Source: CAVUPF01 sp963743285 (lineage in GTDB: Bacteria; Actinomycetota; Thermoleophilia; Solirubrobacterales; 70-9). Taken from it: a stretch of 64,000 nucleotides of DNA. Numbering within the stretch: the stretch's first letter is position 1; each line of letters starts with the position of its first letter. The stretch is from NCBI GenBank assembly GCA_963743285.1, contig CAVUPF010000001.1:868001-932000 (forward strand). Direction: 5' to 3'. A program made the position numbers and the translations under genes. The notes beneath the pieces were generated by a model. That model saw only the letters and a program-made list of their open reading frames with translations, did no database searches and was not told where the DNA came from. Positions 33,847 to 41,512 of this stretch are shown in pieces.

Positions 33847-34566
33847 TCAGCTCAACAGGGTGATCAGACCCCGTCCGACCAGAAGAACCCCGATCACACC
33901 GGCACCGATCACGCCAGCCCGGCGACCGCTGCGCCCCAACCAAGCTCGGAAGCGGACCACGGCGTCCTGGGTCCACTCGGGCTCCAAGGCATAGCCGAGC
34001 AGGGGAAGCTCGAGGAGGAGCTGCTGGATCAGGCAGAAGCCGACGACCAGCAGCACCGTCGCCGCCGTTCCGGGGTCGAGCTTTGCGATGTGACCCAGCG
34101 CATCGATGTAGGAGACGCCCGGAAAGCTGAGGACGACCCCAACCGCGAAGGTCACCCGGGGCGAGCCTCGACCCAACATTCGCAGCGGCAGGGACTCGGT
34201 CGGCTTACCGGCCTGCTGCTTGGCCTGCAGCTTGGTGTCCTTGCGTTCGCGGCGACGTTCTTGGAGGGGTTGGTCGCGACCCGTTGCGAGCACGAAGGCG
34301 ACCAGCAGCACGATCAGCCCGATGACGATGTCCTCGAGCGGGCCGATCGTGTGTTTCGCGGTGTTCGTTGCGCTGGAGCCGTGGAGGGAGAAGACAATCA
34401 ATCAGCAGCCGAGCGTGACGCTGGTCGTGTAGGCGCCCAGCAGGTAGCCCAGCATCAGCCGCTTCGGGTTGGGGAGCACCAGCATCACCGTCACAACGGC
34501 AAGCAGCGACGGGTTGAACATCGAGGCAAGCGAGAGAAAGAAGATCTCAAGCAGGTTGCTGCTCAT
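33847..34566 (-). pseudogene. GAP-family membrane protein gene interrupted by in-frame TGA
   Basis: The minus strand from ATG 34566 (with AAGGAG just upstream) encodes M-S-S-N-L-L-E-I-F-F-L-S-L-A-S-M-F-N-P...L-G-A-Y-T-T-S-V-T-L-G-C, then TGA at 34404-34402, and the same frame continues from TTG 34401 as L-I-V-F-S-L-H-G-S-S-A-T-N-T-A-K to the end at 33847. GAP/Sap-type six-helix membrane proteins carry exactly this continuation, so a single codon is interrupted. Either the gene is inactive, the stop is a sequencing error, or the C-terminal part is restarted at the TTG. Homologues near lipid export genes in actinobacteria are known. A second, more degraded copy lies at 7652-7785. Confidence 0.8.
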
Positions 34567-34599
34567 GGCACTCCTTGGTATTCGTCGCCTCGTTCGGTT

Positions 34600-34730
34600 C
34601 TCTCTGCCCCGGACAAGGGCAGCATTCTGTGCTCAGGCGCCGAGCAGCTTTTGGCCTTCTGGGCCGCGAACTCCTCGTCGGTGAGGATACCCCTGCTCTT
34701 TTGTCTGACGTCAAATGTTGAGCCCGATCC
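34600..34730 (-). pseudogene. SHOCT-domain gene remnant
   Basis: On the minus strand the frame spells R-G-I-L-T-D-E-E-F-A-A-Q-K-A-K, the near-invariant core of the SHOCT domain found at the C-terminus of many actinobacterial proteins. The flanks do not form a sensible protein and the residues after the core (S-C-S-A-P-E-H) break the usual L-L-G end. It is a leftover 3' end of a gene lost from this location. It lies just upstream of the GAP gene. Confidence 0.5.
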
Positions 34731-34776
34731 CTCTGGGGGTCGATGAGACGAAAGTGTGGCGCTGGGTGGACGGTCC

Positions 34777-35325
34777 TCAGTGAACGGTGCGACGCTGGTT
34801 GAATCCGTCGACGGACTCGCTGAGGAGTCCCCGCCAACCGTCGTTACGCGGCGCAACGCCCCACTCGGCGATCAGGTGCCAGACGACGGACTCCAAGGGG
34901 ACTCGGCCAGCGGGAATGTGCAGCATTGCGATCGGCCCGCCGTCGGCGAAGACGCCGTTAACGTGGAGATGGGCGAGTGGGTAGGGGTAGTCAGGGCGCG
35001 GGGGATCGCGGAAGTACTCCCAGCGCAAGAGCCAGGAGCCGGCTTCCTCGCCTGACTGAAGCCGGTAGCCGTAGGACTCAGTACGGCAGTGGCCGTCGAG
35101 GACGACGACGGTATGGCGCACGAATAGCCGAAGCGAAGATCCGAGCAGGTCGAGCGGTGCCCGCGCGGCGCCGACGAGCCTGGTGATCTCGAAGGCGTGC
35201 TCGTCCTCGGGCAGGGCGAGCAGTGAGAGCCGCGCGTCAGAAATCGTCGCATTGAGGACGGCGTTGAGGTGATCGACGAAGGCCTGGGCGGCGCTACGCG
35301 CCGCTGGTGTGCCCGTTTTGGCCAA
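34777..35325 (-). CDS. Hypothetical protein, possible TumE-like/DUF6516-like partner of the upstream small gene
   Basis: 182 residues from ATG 35325. No family I can assign with confidence. The central part, H-T-V-V-V-L-D-G-H-C-R-T-E-S-Y-G-Y-R-L followed by S-W-L-L-R-W-E-Y-F and P-H-x-x-H-type residues (A-H-L-H-V-N-G), has the shape of DUF6516/TumE toxins (beta strands with conserved R-W/Y and H-x-H), but the order is not an exact match. It overlaps the small gene 35294-35521 by 32 bp in another frame, the usual arrangement of toxin-antitoxin operons. Confidence 0.5.
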   Translation of the reverse strand: MAKTGTPAARSAAQAFVDHLNAVLNATISDARLSLLALPEDEHAFEITRLVGAARAPLDLLGSSLRLFVRHTVVVLDGHCRTESYGYRLQSGEEAGSWLLRWEYFRDPPRPDYPYPLAHLHVNGVFADGGPIAMLHIPAGRVPLESVVWHLIAEWGVAPRNDGWRGLLSESVDGFNQRRTVH

Positions 35326-35521
35326 TGCGAAGCAGTCCGACGAGATCGCTTACAGAGGGATCGGCTTCATCGAGTTCGCCGGCCAGATAGGCGCGGCGAA
35401 AATCCTGCGCGGAGAGCCCTGTAGCGCGGCGCACTTCGCGCTCCAGGTAGGCCGCGTACTCCTCAGCCGTCATCTCGACGACAGGGGTACCGCTCGACGT
35501 CTCGCTCACGACCATAGTCAA
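35294..35521 (-). CDS. Small acidic protein, possible antitoxin
   Basis: 75 residues; an in-frame ATG two codons in (M-V-V-S-E) is a possible alternative. The sequence V-E-M-T-A-E-E-Y-A-A-Y-L-E-R-E-V-R-R-A-T-G... then F-R-R-A-Y-L-A-G-E-L-D-E-A-D-P is short, helical and acidic at the C-terminus. It precedes and overlaps the 182-residue gene, which fits an antitoxin-before-toxin pair. No DNA-binding motif is obvious. The gap 35522-35715 has no gene. Confidence 0.5.
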   Translation of the reverse strand: MTMVVSETSSGTPVVEMTAEEYAAYLEREVRRATGLSAQDFRRAYLAGELDEADPSVSDLVGLLRIGQNGHTSGA

Positions 35522-35715
35522 AGCATGGTAGCCGGACCGACGGCTAGCGGGCGCGCTCAGGCGGCGGCCATCTCTCGCAGCCTCGCCTTCCCTCGGCCAG
35601 GCAGCGGTTCACCTTGGTAGACCATCAATTGTTTGGCCCGATCCCAGTTGTGGATTCCGATGGCAGGGCTGATGCGCCAGTCCGAGTGCGTGCATGCAAT
35701 GGCTCGCGCTGATCC

Positions 35716-36168
35716 TCATGCCGAAGGCCGAGGATCCCCGAGCCAGTAACGTGGCCCGGGGCCAAGCTGCGCCACTCGGTCTCCGGGATTGGCGAGCCTG
35801 CAGCGGTCCAGCGAAAGGCAGCCACAGCCGATGCATTCGGTGAGCCCGGCTTTGAGTCGCCCAAGCTCGGCGATCTGGCGGTCGATCCGCGAGGCCCAAG
35901 TGCGAGAGAGTCGCGACCAGTCGCGGCGCGTCGGCACACGATCCGGGGGAAGCTTGGCCATCTCGGTACCGATTTCCTCGAGCGTTAACCCGACCCGCTG
36001 GGCAAAGACGATGAAGGCAATCCGACGGAGCACCGGCCTCGGGTAGCGACGGTGGCCAGAACCGGTGCGCTCAGACGTAATCAAGCCCCGTTCCTCGTAG
36101 AAGCGAAGCGCCGAGGCGGCGACGCCGCTGCGCCGAGAAACCTCGCCGATCGCGAGCAGCTCCGCCAC
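35716..36168 (-). CDS. soxR: SoxR redox-sensitive MerR-family activator
   Basis: 150 residues from GTG 36168 (V-A-E-L-L-A-I-G-E-V-S-R-R-S-G-V); an ATG at 36204 would lie inside the operator. N-terminal winged helix: I-G-E-V-S-R-R-S-G-V-A-A-S-A-L-R-F-Y-E-E-R-G-L-I. The [2Fe-2S] cluster cysteines are all present in C-I-G-C-G-C-L-S-L-D-R-C, followed by N-P-G-D. Length matches E. coli SoxR (154). SoxR senses redox-cycling compounds and activates a divergent promoter by DNA distortion. Only one obvious target, the gene at 36264, is divergent here; no soxS exists in actinobacteria, where SoxR acts directly on target genes. Confidence 0.95.
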   Translation of the reverse strand: MAELLAIGEVSRRSGVAASALRFYEERGLITSERTGSGHRRYPRPVLRRIAFIVFAQRVGLTLEEIGTEMAKLPPDRVPTRRDWSRLSRTWASRIDRQIAELGRLKAGLTECIGCGCLSLDRCRLANPGDRVAQLGPGPRYWLGDPRPSA

Positions 36169-36194
36169 GCCGCGAAGGAAAGCACGTTTCGGAC

Positions 36195-36225
36195 TTGACT
36201 TCAAGCTAACTTGAACTTGTACTGT
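36195..36225 (+). promoter_or_regulatory. SoxR-controlled promoter with 19-bp spacer
   Basis: -35 TTGACT (36195-36200) and -10 TACTGT (36220-36225) are separated by 19 bp, the overlong spacer diagnostic of MerR/SoxR-activated promoters. Centred in the spacer is the inverted repeat TTCAAG-CTAA-CTTGAA (36200-36215), close to the SoxR consensus CCTCAAGTTAACTTGAGG. It points to the gene at 36264, with an AGGAGG ribosome site at 36252-36257. Confidence 0.9.
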
Positions 36226-36263
36226 GATCTACACCGTTAAATCGACCCTTCGAGGAGGCAGCC

Positions 36264-36611
36264 ATGACCAAAACCAAGACGCCCAGCGAGCAGATCTCCG
36301 AGGAGGTGAAGTCCTGGCCCGAGATCGAGGCCGGTACCGGCAGGCGCGGTGAGTTCGCCTTCAAGGTCGACGGCCGCGAGATCGGCCACCTGCATGGCGA
36401 TCGCTCCGCCCACTTCGTCTTCCCCAAGGAGACCTGGACGGAACTGAAGGAGCAGGGCCGCATCGATCACCACCCCGTCTTCCCAGACAGGCAGGGACCG
36501 GCCGCCCGGCGGATCGAGAACGAGGCCGACGTCCGCGACGTAATCGAGCTGATGCGGCTCAACTACGAACGCGTGTCCGCTCGTCGGCCGATCGATGAGC
36601 ACGTCCACTGA
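36264..36611 (+). CDS. Luciferase-like domain (DUF5519-type) protein, probable SoxR target
   Basis: 115 residues from ATG 36264, 6 bp after AGGAGG. The sequence has the block found in small 'luciferase domain' proteins: F-A-F-K-V-D-G-R-E-I-G-H-L-H-G-D-R-S-A-H-F-V-F-P-K, ending H-H-P-V-F-P-D-R-Q-G-P-A and A-D-V-R-D-V-I-E-L-M-R-L-N-Y. It binds no known cofactor in any case I can name with certainty. Its promoter is the SoxR box described above, so it should be induced by redox-active compounds. Stand-alone gene; what it does in redox stress is unknown. Confidence 0.75.
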   Translation: MTKTKTPSEQISEEVKSWPEIEAGTGRRGEFAFKVDGREIGHLHGDRSAHFVFPKETWTELKEQGRIDHHPVFPDRQGPAARRIENEADVRDVIELMRLNYERVSARRPIDEHVH

Positions 36612-36789
36612 GGCGGAGCTGGCCTAACTCGACGGAGATGCTGTTCGCCGTACCCGACGAAGGAGGCCGACCATGCCACAGCTCCGACGCCCAGGAGGAG
36701 TCCGCCAGGTCGGTCTGTGGCGGAAGCGGATCGCCTCACCGGCCTCGAGTCCGATTACTGATGTCGGACCGGGACCGGTGGCGGCTCAG

Positions 36790-37112
36790 GTCGCCAGCCG
36801 TCTTTTTCTCAGAGCCTCGGAAGTGCCCGCCGCCCCAGTTCTCTCGCCGCCATCCCGGTGCTGCCTGAGCCACAAAAGGGATCGAGCACCAGCATTTTGC
36901 GCTCGCTTGACTAGGCGCGCCTTCAGCACATTCACCGGCTTCTCGGTCGGATAGCCGCGCGGGGGTGGCGCATAGAGGACGTCACCACAGCTCTTGGAGT
37001 TGCCGCGCCGCGAGCCCTTGGAGAGTGCGCGCTCGTATGCGCGCCAGTCCGGCGAGAACTCCACTTGAGGGTTTGCGCTGGCTTCGACGTCGTGCCCCAC
37101 AGTCAACGGCAA
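36790..37112 (-). pseudogene. C-terminal remnant of a DNA methyltransferase
   Basis: Minus-strand reading, two frames: first G-Y-P-T-E-K-P-V-N-V-L-K-A-R-L (the usual Y-P-T-Q-K-P block of beta-class methyltransferases), then after a frameshift near 36910 M-L-V-L-D-P-F-C-G-S-G-T-G-M-A-A-R-E-L-G-R-R (SAM-binding motif I). The gene is cut short on both sides. The missing N-terminal half of such an enzyme is found at 57322-57879. Flanking 36612-36789 and 37113-37158 hold no gene; the latter is AT-rich, ahead of the ATPase. Confidence 0.7.
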
Positions 37113-37158
37113 GTTACAGAGAATTATAGATATCTGTGATGTCTGCTAACTTCCTGTA

Positions 37159-38388
37159 ATGGCGCGGAACCCCTACAGCCCCGGCGTTGGGACCAGGCCG
37201 CCCTACCTGGCAGGTCGCGAGCAGCAGATCCATCGCTTCCAGCGCCTGCTAGAGGACTACCCAGAGAAGCGGCGCAACCTGCGAGTCACCGGGCTGCGAG
37301 GTGTCGGCAAGACGGTGCTTCTCAAGGAGTACGAGCGGATAGCCCGACGTCAGGATTGGGTAGCGGTACGCCGGGATTGGAGCACGCGCTTCTGCGAGGA
37401 GACCGACTTCGCGCTCGCGCTCGCTGGCTACCTGACGGAGGTGGTTGAGGCGCTGAGCGTTAAGGCCAGGATCAAGAATCGGGTGGCTGCAGCGATGAAA
37501 GCGATCGGCCAGGTGCAGCTGCAGGTTGCCGATGGGATTAGCGTCTCGGTGCGAGCAGGCCCCGAGCAAGCCGCGCCCGCCCTACTTGAAGACAGGCTAC
37601 GCGAGGCGCTCATGCGCATCGGCGAGATTGCCCAGGGACAGGGACGGGGGGTGGCTCTTCTATTCGACGAGGCTCACAGCGTTTACGACCGCCAGGCTAA
37701 GCACCAGTTCCCTCTCGGGGCGCTCCTGTCAGCGCTTGTGGCGGTCCAAGACGATGATGAGCACCCGATGCCGATCATGCTGGTCCTCTGCGGCCTGCCG
37801 CAGCTGGTCGGCAACATCCACGCCGCTCGCAGTAACGCCGAGCGCCTGTTCCGGGCCGAGGCGATCGACAACCTCTCCCTGTCGCCAGTGCCACCCGACG
37901 AGCTCAGTGCGGCGGCGCAGGCTCTCGTGCGCCCCGCCACCGACATCACCTATGTGCCCGGTGTTGCCGATCGTGTCGCACGCGACGTCGACGGCTATCC
38001 CTACTTCATCCAGTGGTTCGGCGAGGCCCTCTGGGAAGCAGCGGACCTTGAAGGCATTACGACGATCAACGCCAAGCTATACGAGCGCGAGCGCGTGGCG
38101 ATCCAGCGCAGCCTCGACGAGGAGTTCTTCGAGCCACGCTTCCGCGACGCCCGACAGGCCGACCAAGGCACGCTGCGAGTCGCGGCATCGCTGGGTGGTG
38201 AGCGCTTCGCCAAGGCAGACCTCGACGCAGCCACGGGCCGCTCCACGGGCGCGCTCTCACAGAGCCTCATTCGACTGATCGCTGACAACCTCATCTACCG
38301 CGACGATCACGGCGTATACGCCTACACCGCGCCGATGTTCGGCGACTTCATGCGCCGCAGACACCCGCGGCTTCAGGAGGACCAGTAG
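37159..38388 (+). CDS. AAA ATPase (ORC/STAND-like ATP-binding protein)
   Basis: 409 residues. ATP-binding motifs: Walker A G-L-R-G-V-G-K-T-V (about residue 45), Walker B V-A-L-L-F-D-E-A-H (about 167), sensor-like L-V-L-C-G-L-P-Q-L, and a C-terminal winged-helix-like part. Early residues R-P-P-Y-L-A-G-R-E-Q-Q-I are typical of AAA_16-type proteins. No effector domain. The 5' region AATTATAGATATCTGTGATG is AT-rich with a small palindrome AGATATCT, and there is no clear ribosome site. It lies between the methyltransferase remnant and the VapBC copies, a neighbourhood typical of defence islands, but its own role is not established. Confidence 0.75.
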   Translation: MARNPYSPGVGTRPPYLAGREQQIHRFQRLLEDYPEKRRNLRVTGLRGVGKTVLLKEYERIARRQDWVAVRRDWSTRFCEETDFALALAGYLTEVVEALSVKARIKNRVAAAMKAIGQVQLQVADGISVSVRAGPEQAAPALLEDRLREALMRIGEIAQGQGRGVALLFDEAHSVYDRQAKHQFPLGALLSALVAVQDDDEHPMPIMLVLCGLPQLVGNIHAARSNAERLFRAEAIDNLSLSPVPPDELSAAAQALVRPATDITYVPGVADRVARDVDGYPYFIQWFGEALWEAADLEGITTINAKLYERERVAIQRSLDEEFFEPRFRDARQADQGTLRVAASLGGERFAKADLDAATGRSTGALSQSLIRLIADNLIYRDDHGVYAYTAPMFGDFMRRRHPRLQEDQ

Positions 38389-38454
38389 TAGCGTGGTTCC
38401 TACCGGCCTTCAAGCGATCGAAGGCGCGGCATACGCCACGCCTCTATGCAAGCC

Positions 38455-38700
38455 GACTGGGACGAGCTCGACCGGGTCGTCGCGGATGTCTATGCTGCCC
38501 GCCCCAGCAGCCAAGACCGCACGGCGCCCGATTTGGGCTGAGCGAGGTGTACTGCTTTGACACCGACGTGCTCAGCGCCACGATCCGTCTTTGTCATTGG
38601 TTCGTCGTCTCGCCCGGGTGCCGCCGTCCGAGCAGTTCACGACGGCGATTACGATGGGGGAGCTGCTCTACGAAGTTTGCGCGCCGTGACGCCGTGCTCC
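38455..38700 (+). pseudogene. Decayed copy of the VapBC module
   Basis: Near-duplicate of 39440-39675. It keeps the antitoxin C-terminus (W-D-E-L-D-R-V-V-A-D-V-Y-A-A-R), the stop/start junction TGAGCGAGGTGTAC, the PIN start V-Y-C-F-D-T-D-V-L-S-A-T, and the T-T-A-I-T-M-G-E-L-L-Y block, but with an internal deletion and frameshifts, after which similarity ends near 38690. The 5' part of the antitoxin is missing. So an ancestral VapBC was duplicated and one copy is decaying. Confidence 0.85.
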
Positions 38701-38785
38701 TTGCGCTGTCGGCGGTTCGCAGTCCTCGGTTGTGCCTTCTGGATGGCCGTCCAGAAGGACCGCCGTCACCACCTCGGCGCCAGAA

Positions 38786-39016
38786 TCAGGCAGGTACGGC
38801 GGTCGATGCTTCGTCGAGTTCGTGCGCCTCGACCAGCGACTGCTCCATTGCGACCTGAAACTTCTTCGCAGCGGGACCGGCGCCAAGGGAAGTGAGCATG
38901 GCCGACTGCGCCACAGCGGAAATGCCCTCAACGCTATCCAGCGGCAGGATCGCTGAGCCGGTGGCGACGTAGAGCCCCGTGGGGCCGTCGTAATCGGTGA
39001 ACTCGCTCGCTTTCAT
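38786..39016 (-). CDS. Small hypothetical protein
   Basis: 76 residues, M-K-A-S-E-F-T-D-Y-D-G-P-T-G-L-Y-V..., with a -10-like TACAAT 8 bp before the TTGCCCATG, suggesting a leaderless or near-leaderless transcript. Composition looks like a real protein (acidic C-terminus V-E-A-H-E-L-D-E-A-S). No family recognised and no partner gene. It lies between the decayed and intact VapBC copies. The frame might be a remnant. Confidence 0.4.
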   Translation of the reverse strand: MKASEFTDYDGPTGLYVATGSAILPLDSVEGISAVAQSAMLTSLGAGPAAKKFQVAMEQSLVEAHELDEASTAVPA

Positions 39017-39170
39017 GGGCAAGATTGTAGGGCGTCATCGGCTCGTGACCGAGTCTCTTGAGAGCGGCGGATCAGCTTGGTCAAAAGCTGGGCCAGAGGC
39101 TCGAAGTCCGCCTTGCCCCCGCGCCGCGTTCCTCGGCCCAAGCACCAATGGCGCTTTCCGTAGAGTTACG

Positions 39171-39188
39171 ATGTCCTTATGACATAAT
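39171..39188 (+). promoter_or_regulatory. Palindromic operator/promoter of vapBC
   Basis: ATGTC-CTTAT-GACAT is an inverted repeat (arms 39171-39175 and 39181-39185) overlapping a -10-like CATAAT (39183-39188), 9 bp before the antitoxin ATG. Placement fits autorepression by the Phd-type antitoxin and a leaderless transcript. No good -35 was found. Confidence 0.5.
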
Positions 39189-39197
39189 GAAGCTGTA

Positions 39198-39527
39198 ATG
39201 ACATCGAAGCAGAAATTGCAGGCAGGCAGCTCTGGTGCTGCGAACCCCGACAGCCTCGGCACAGCCGAGGCGAAGCGGCGATTCTCAGAGTTGGTCGATC
39301 GGGTCGGCGCGGGGGAGCGCTTTCTGGTCTCCAGGCGGGGTCGACCGGCTGTTGCGCTGGTACCGCCGACGCCCGAGGTGGTCGAACAGGTGAGCGGCCG
39401 GCCGCCGAGCGGTTTGGCCGCCGTCGCTGGCGCCCTAGCCGAGTGGGGCGAGCTCGACCAGGTGGTCGCCGATGTCTACGCTGCCCGCCGCGTCAGCCAG
39501 GACCGCACGGCGCCCGATTTGGGCTGA
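39198..39527 (+). CDS. Phd/YefM-family antitoxin (VapB role)
   Basis: 109 residues. The DNA-binding module is clear: L-G-T-A-E-A-K-R-R-F-S-E-L-V-D-R-V-G-A-G-E-R-F-L-V-S-R-R-G-R-P-A-V-A-L-V-P (phd/YefM pattern of helix then R-x-G-x-P-x-V-A-L-V). The C-terminal tail (E-L-D-Q-V-V-A-D-V-Y) binds the toxin. It is followed after a few bases by a PIN-domain gene; the next gene's GTG is at 39533, 5 bp after this stop. Represses its own operon via the palindrome at 39171 (inferred). One partial duplicate exists at 38455. Confidence 0.85.
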   Translation: MTSKQKLQAGSSGAANPDSLGTAEAKRRFSELVDRVGAGERFLVSRRGRPAVALVPPTPEVVEQVSGRPPSGLAAVAGALAEWGELDQVVADVYAARRVSQDRTAPDLG

Positions 39528-39532
39528 GCGAG

Positions 39533-39934
39533 GTGTACTGCTTTGACACCGATGTCCTGAGTGCCACGATGCGGCGCGATCCGTCCCTGCCGTTGGTTCG
39601 TCGCCTCGCCCGAGTGCCGCCTGCCGAGCAGTTCACGACGGCGATTACGATGGGGGAGCTGCTCTACGGAGGCGCGCGCCGTGAGAGCAAGCAGCTCGAT
39701 GAAAAAGTCCGCGATCTGATCCACGGAGCGCTCACAGTTCTCCCCTTCGACGAGGCGGCTGCCGCGGTATACGGGCCGCTGCGTGCGCGGCTCGAGTCCG
39801 ACGGACAGCCTCTCGACGAGCCCGACCTGCGAATCGCCGCGATTGCCCTCTCCCGCGACCTCATTCTCGTTACCGGCAACGTCCGCCATTTCGCCCGCGT
39901 CCCCGGCCTGGGCGTCGAGAACTGGCTCGCCTGA
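39533..39934 (+). CDS. PIN-domain toxin ribonuclease (VapC type)
   Basis: 133 residues from GTG 39533 (V-Y-C-F-D-T-D-V-L-S-A-T); CTG 39524 is an in-frame alternative. PIN catalytic acidic residues are visible: D in F-D-T-D-V-L, E in M-G-E-L-L-Y-G, D in P-D-L-R-I-A-A-I-A-L, and the terminal block L-V-T-G-N-V-R-H-F-A-R-V-P-G-L-x-V-E-N-W. It would cleave RNA when freed from its antitoxin. VapBC module with the preceding gene. Confidence 0.88.
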   Translation: MYCFDTDVLSATMRRDPSLPLVRRLARVPPAEQFTTAITMGELLYGGARRESKQLDEKVRDLIHGALTVLPFDEAAAAVYGPLRARLESDGQPLDEPDLRIAAIALSRDLILVTGNVRHFARVPGLGVENWLA

Positions 39935-40062
39935 GGATTACCTGATCAGGGGTCTTGGGCGAAGCTCACCAGACGCTCGAAAGCGGGCCACGCGGAGCTC
40001 GAAAGCTTTGCCTGGACACCCGTTGGCCCTACCGATGGGTAAGCCAGTAAGCTCATTCACCG

Positions 40063-41427
40063 ATGCCCGTTGCGGTTGACTCCGCAGTTCTCGATGGCGG
40101 TTCACTGCCGCCCGGGCCCCCTTTACCGCGAGCGCTGCAGGCGGTCCTACGGACCTGGCGCTTCGCCGAATTCAGCGACCGCGGCCACGCCCGCTACGGA
40201 GATACATTCACGGTCCGCGTCGGCGGCACGCCGACCGCCGTGCTGACCAGGGACCGTGAGGTGATCCGACGCCTGTTCACCGGTGACCCTCTCATCAAGC
40301 GCCACGGCAACGACCTGCTCCGTACCTTCGTCGGCGGGCAGTCACTACTCGTGCTCGAGCCGGCTGAGCATCTGGCGCGGCGCAAGATGCTGCTGCCGCC
40401 GTTTCACGGCGAGCGTGTCCAGTCCTATGTGCGCCTGATGGAGCAGCTCGTTGCTGCCGAGCTGGATCGCCTCGCACCGGGTGACGTGGTGGCGGTGCAG
40501 CCGATCGCCCAGGCGCTCACCCTCGACGTGATCCTGCAGGCGGTGCTCGGTGTCAATGACGTCGCGATGCGCCAGCGCCTGCGCGAGATCTTCGACGCGA
40601 TGGTCACGCCGCTCAGCAACTTCGTGCTGTTCGTGCCGCAGCTTGCCCGCCGTTCCCGCTGGAACCTCCTCGCAGCGCCCTTTTGGCGATTGAAGGACGA
40701 ACTCGACGCGCTGCTGTTCGAGCACATCGCCGCGACCCGGGCCGACCCGGGCCTGGCTGAGCGCGAGGACATACTCGCGATGATGGTTGCGGCGCGCGAC
40801 GAGGACGGCATCGGGCTCAGCGACGAGCAGCTACGCGATGAGCTGATCACGCTGATCACGGCCGGACACGAGACGACCGCGACAGCGATCGCCTGGGGCG
40901 TCGAGTTGCTGGTCCACAACCCGGCCGTGATTGCGAGGGCCAGCGAAGGCGATGAGGCCTACCTAGAGGCGCTCGTGAAGGAGATCCTGCGGATCCGCTC
41001 GCCGGTCCCGATCGGCGGCGCCCGCCACGTGCTTGAGCCATTCCCGATCGGCGAGTGGACCATCCCGCCGCAGGTGGCGATCCTCGTTGACGCCTATGGC
41101 GTGCACCACGACCCCGGCATCTACCCCCAGCCGCATGCGTTCCGCCCCGAGCGTTTCCTTGAGGAGCCGTCGGACGGCTACGCGTTCCTGCCGTTCGGCG
41201 GCGGCTCTCACCGCTGCCTTGGGGCGGGGCTAGCGCTTTTGGAGATCAAGGTCGTGCTTGGGGAGATCCTCGCCCGACTCGAGCTGGCAGCGGTATCGAG
41301 CGCGCCCTCGCGCACCACACCCCGCGGACCAACGCTCGCTCCCCGGGGCGGGACCCGGGTACGAATCGTCGGTGTGCGCCCCGACACGCGCGCACCTGGG
41401 CAGGCCGCAGCGGCAGCGATCGCGTAG
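40063..41427 (+). CDS. Cytochrome P450 monooxygenase
   Basis: 454 residues. Motifs in order: I-helix A-G-H-E-T-T-A (about residue 267), K-helix E-I-L-R-I-R (E-x-x-R, about 307), and the heme-binding loop F-G-G-G-S-H-R-C-L-G-A-G (about 377, Cys ligand). Proline-rich start L-P-P-G-P-P-L-P is common in these bacterial P450s, which resemble the CYP110/CYP4-like branch. Needs a ferredoxin and reductase; none next to it. Stand-alone gene, no clear Shine-Dalgarno. Substrate cannot be predicted. A flavoprotein follows 85 bp later. Confidence 0.93.
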   Translation: MPVAVDSAVLDGGSLPPGPPLPRALQAVLRTWRFAEFSDRGHARYGDTFTVRVGGTPTAVLTRDREVIRRLFTGDPLIKRHGNDLLRTFVGGQSLLVLEPAEHLARRKMLLPPFHGERVQSYVRLMEQLVAAELDRLAPGDVVAVQPIAQALTLDVILQAVLGVNDVAMRQRLREIFDAMVTPLSNFVLFVPQLARRSRWNLLAAPFWRLKDELDALLFEHIAATRADPGLAEREDILAMMVAARDEDGIGLSDEQLRDELITLITAGHETTATAIAWGVELLVHNPAVIARASEGDEAYLEALVKEILRIRSPVPIGGARHVLEPFPIGEWTIPPQVAILVDAYGVHHDPGIYPQPHAFRPERFLEEPSDGYAFLPFGGGSHRCLGAGLALLEIKVVLGEILARLELAAVSSAPSRTTPRGPTLAPRGGTRVRIVGVRPDTRAPGQAAAAAIA

Positions 41428-41512
41428 TCGGTGCCGCGGCTGGCGTGTCGCGCTGCACAACACTTAAGTAGCTGCCGCGAACGGGGCCCAGATTGGTGGC
41501 TATTCTTGCCCG

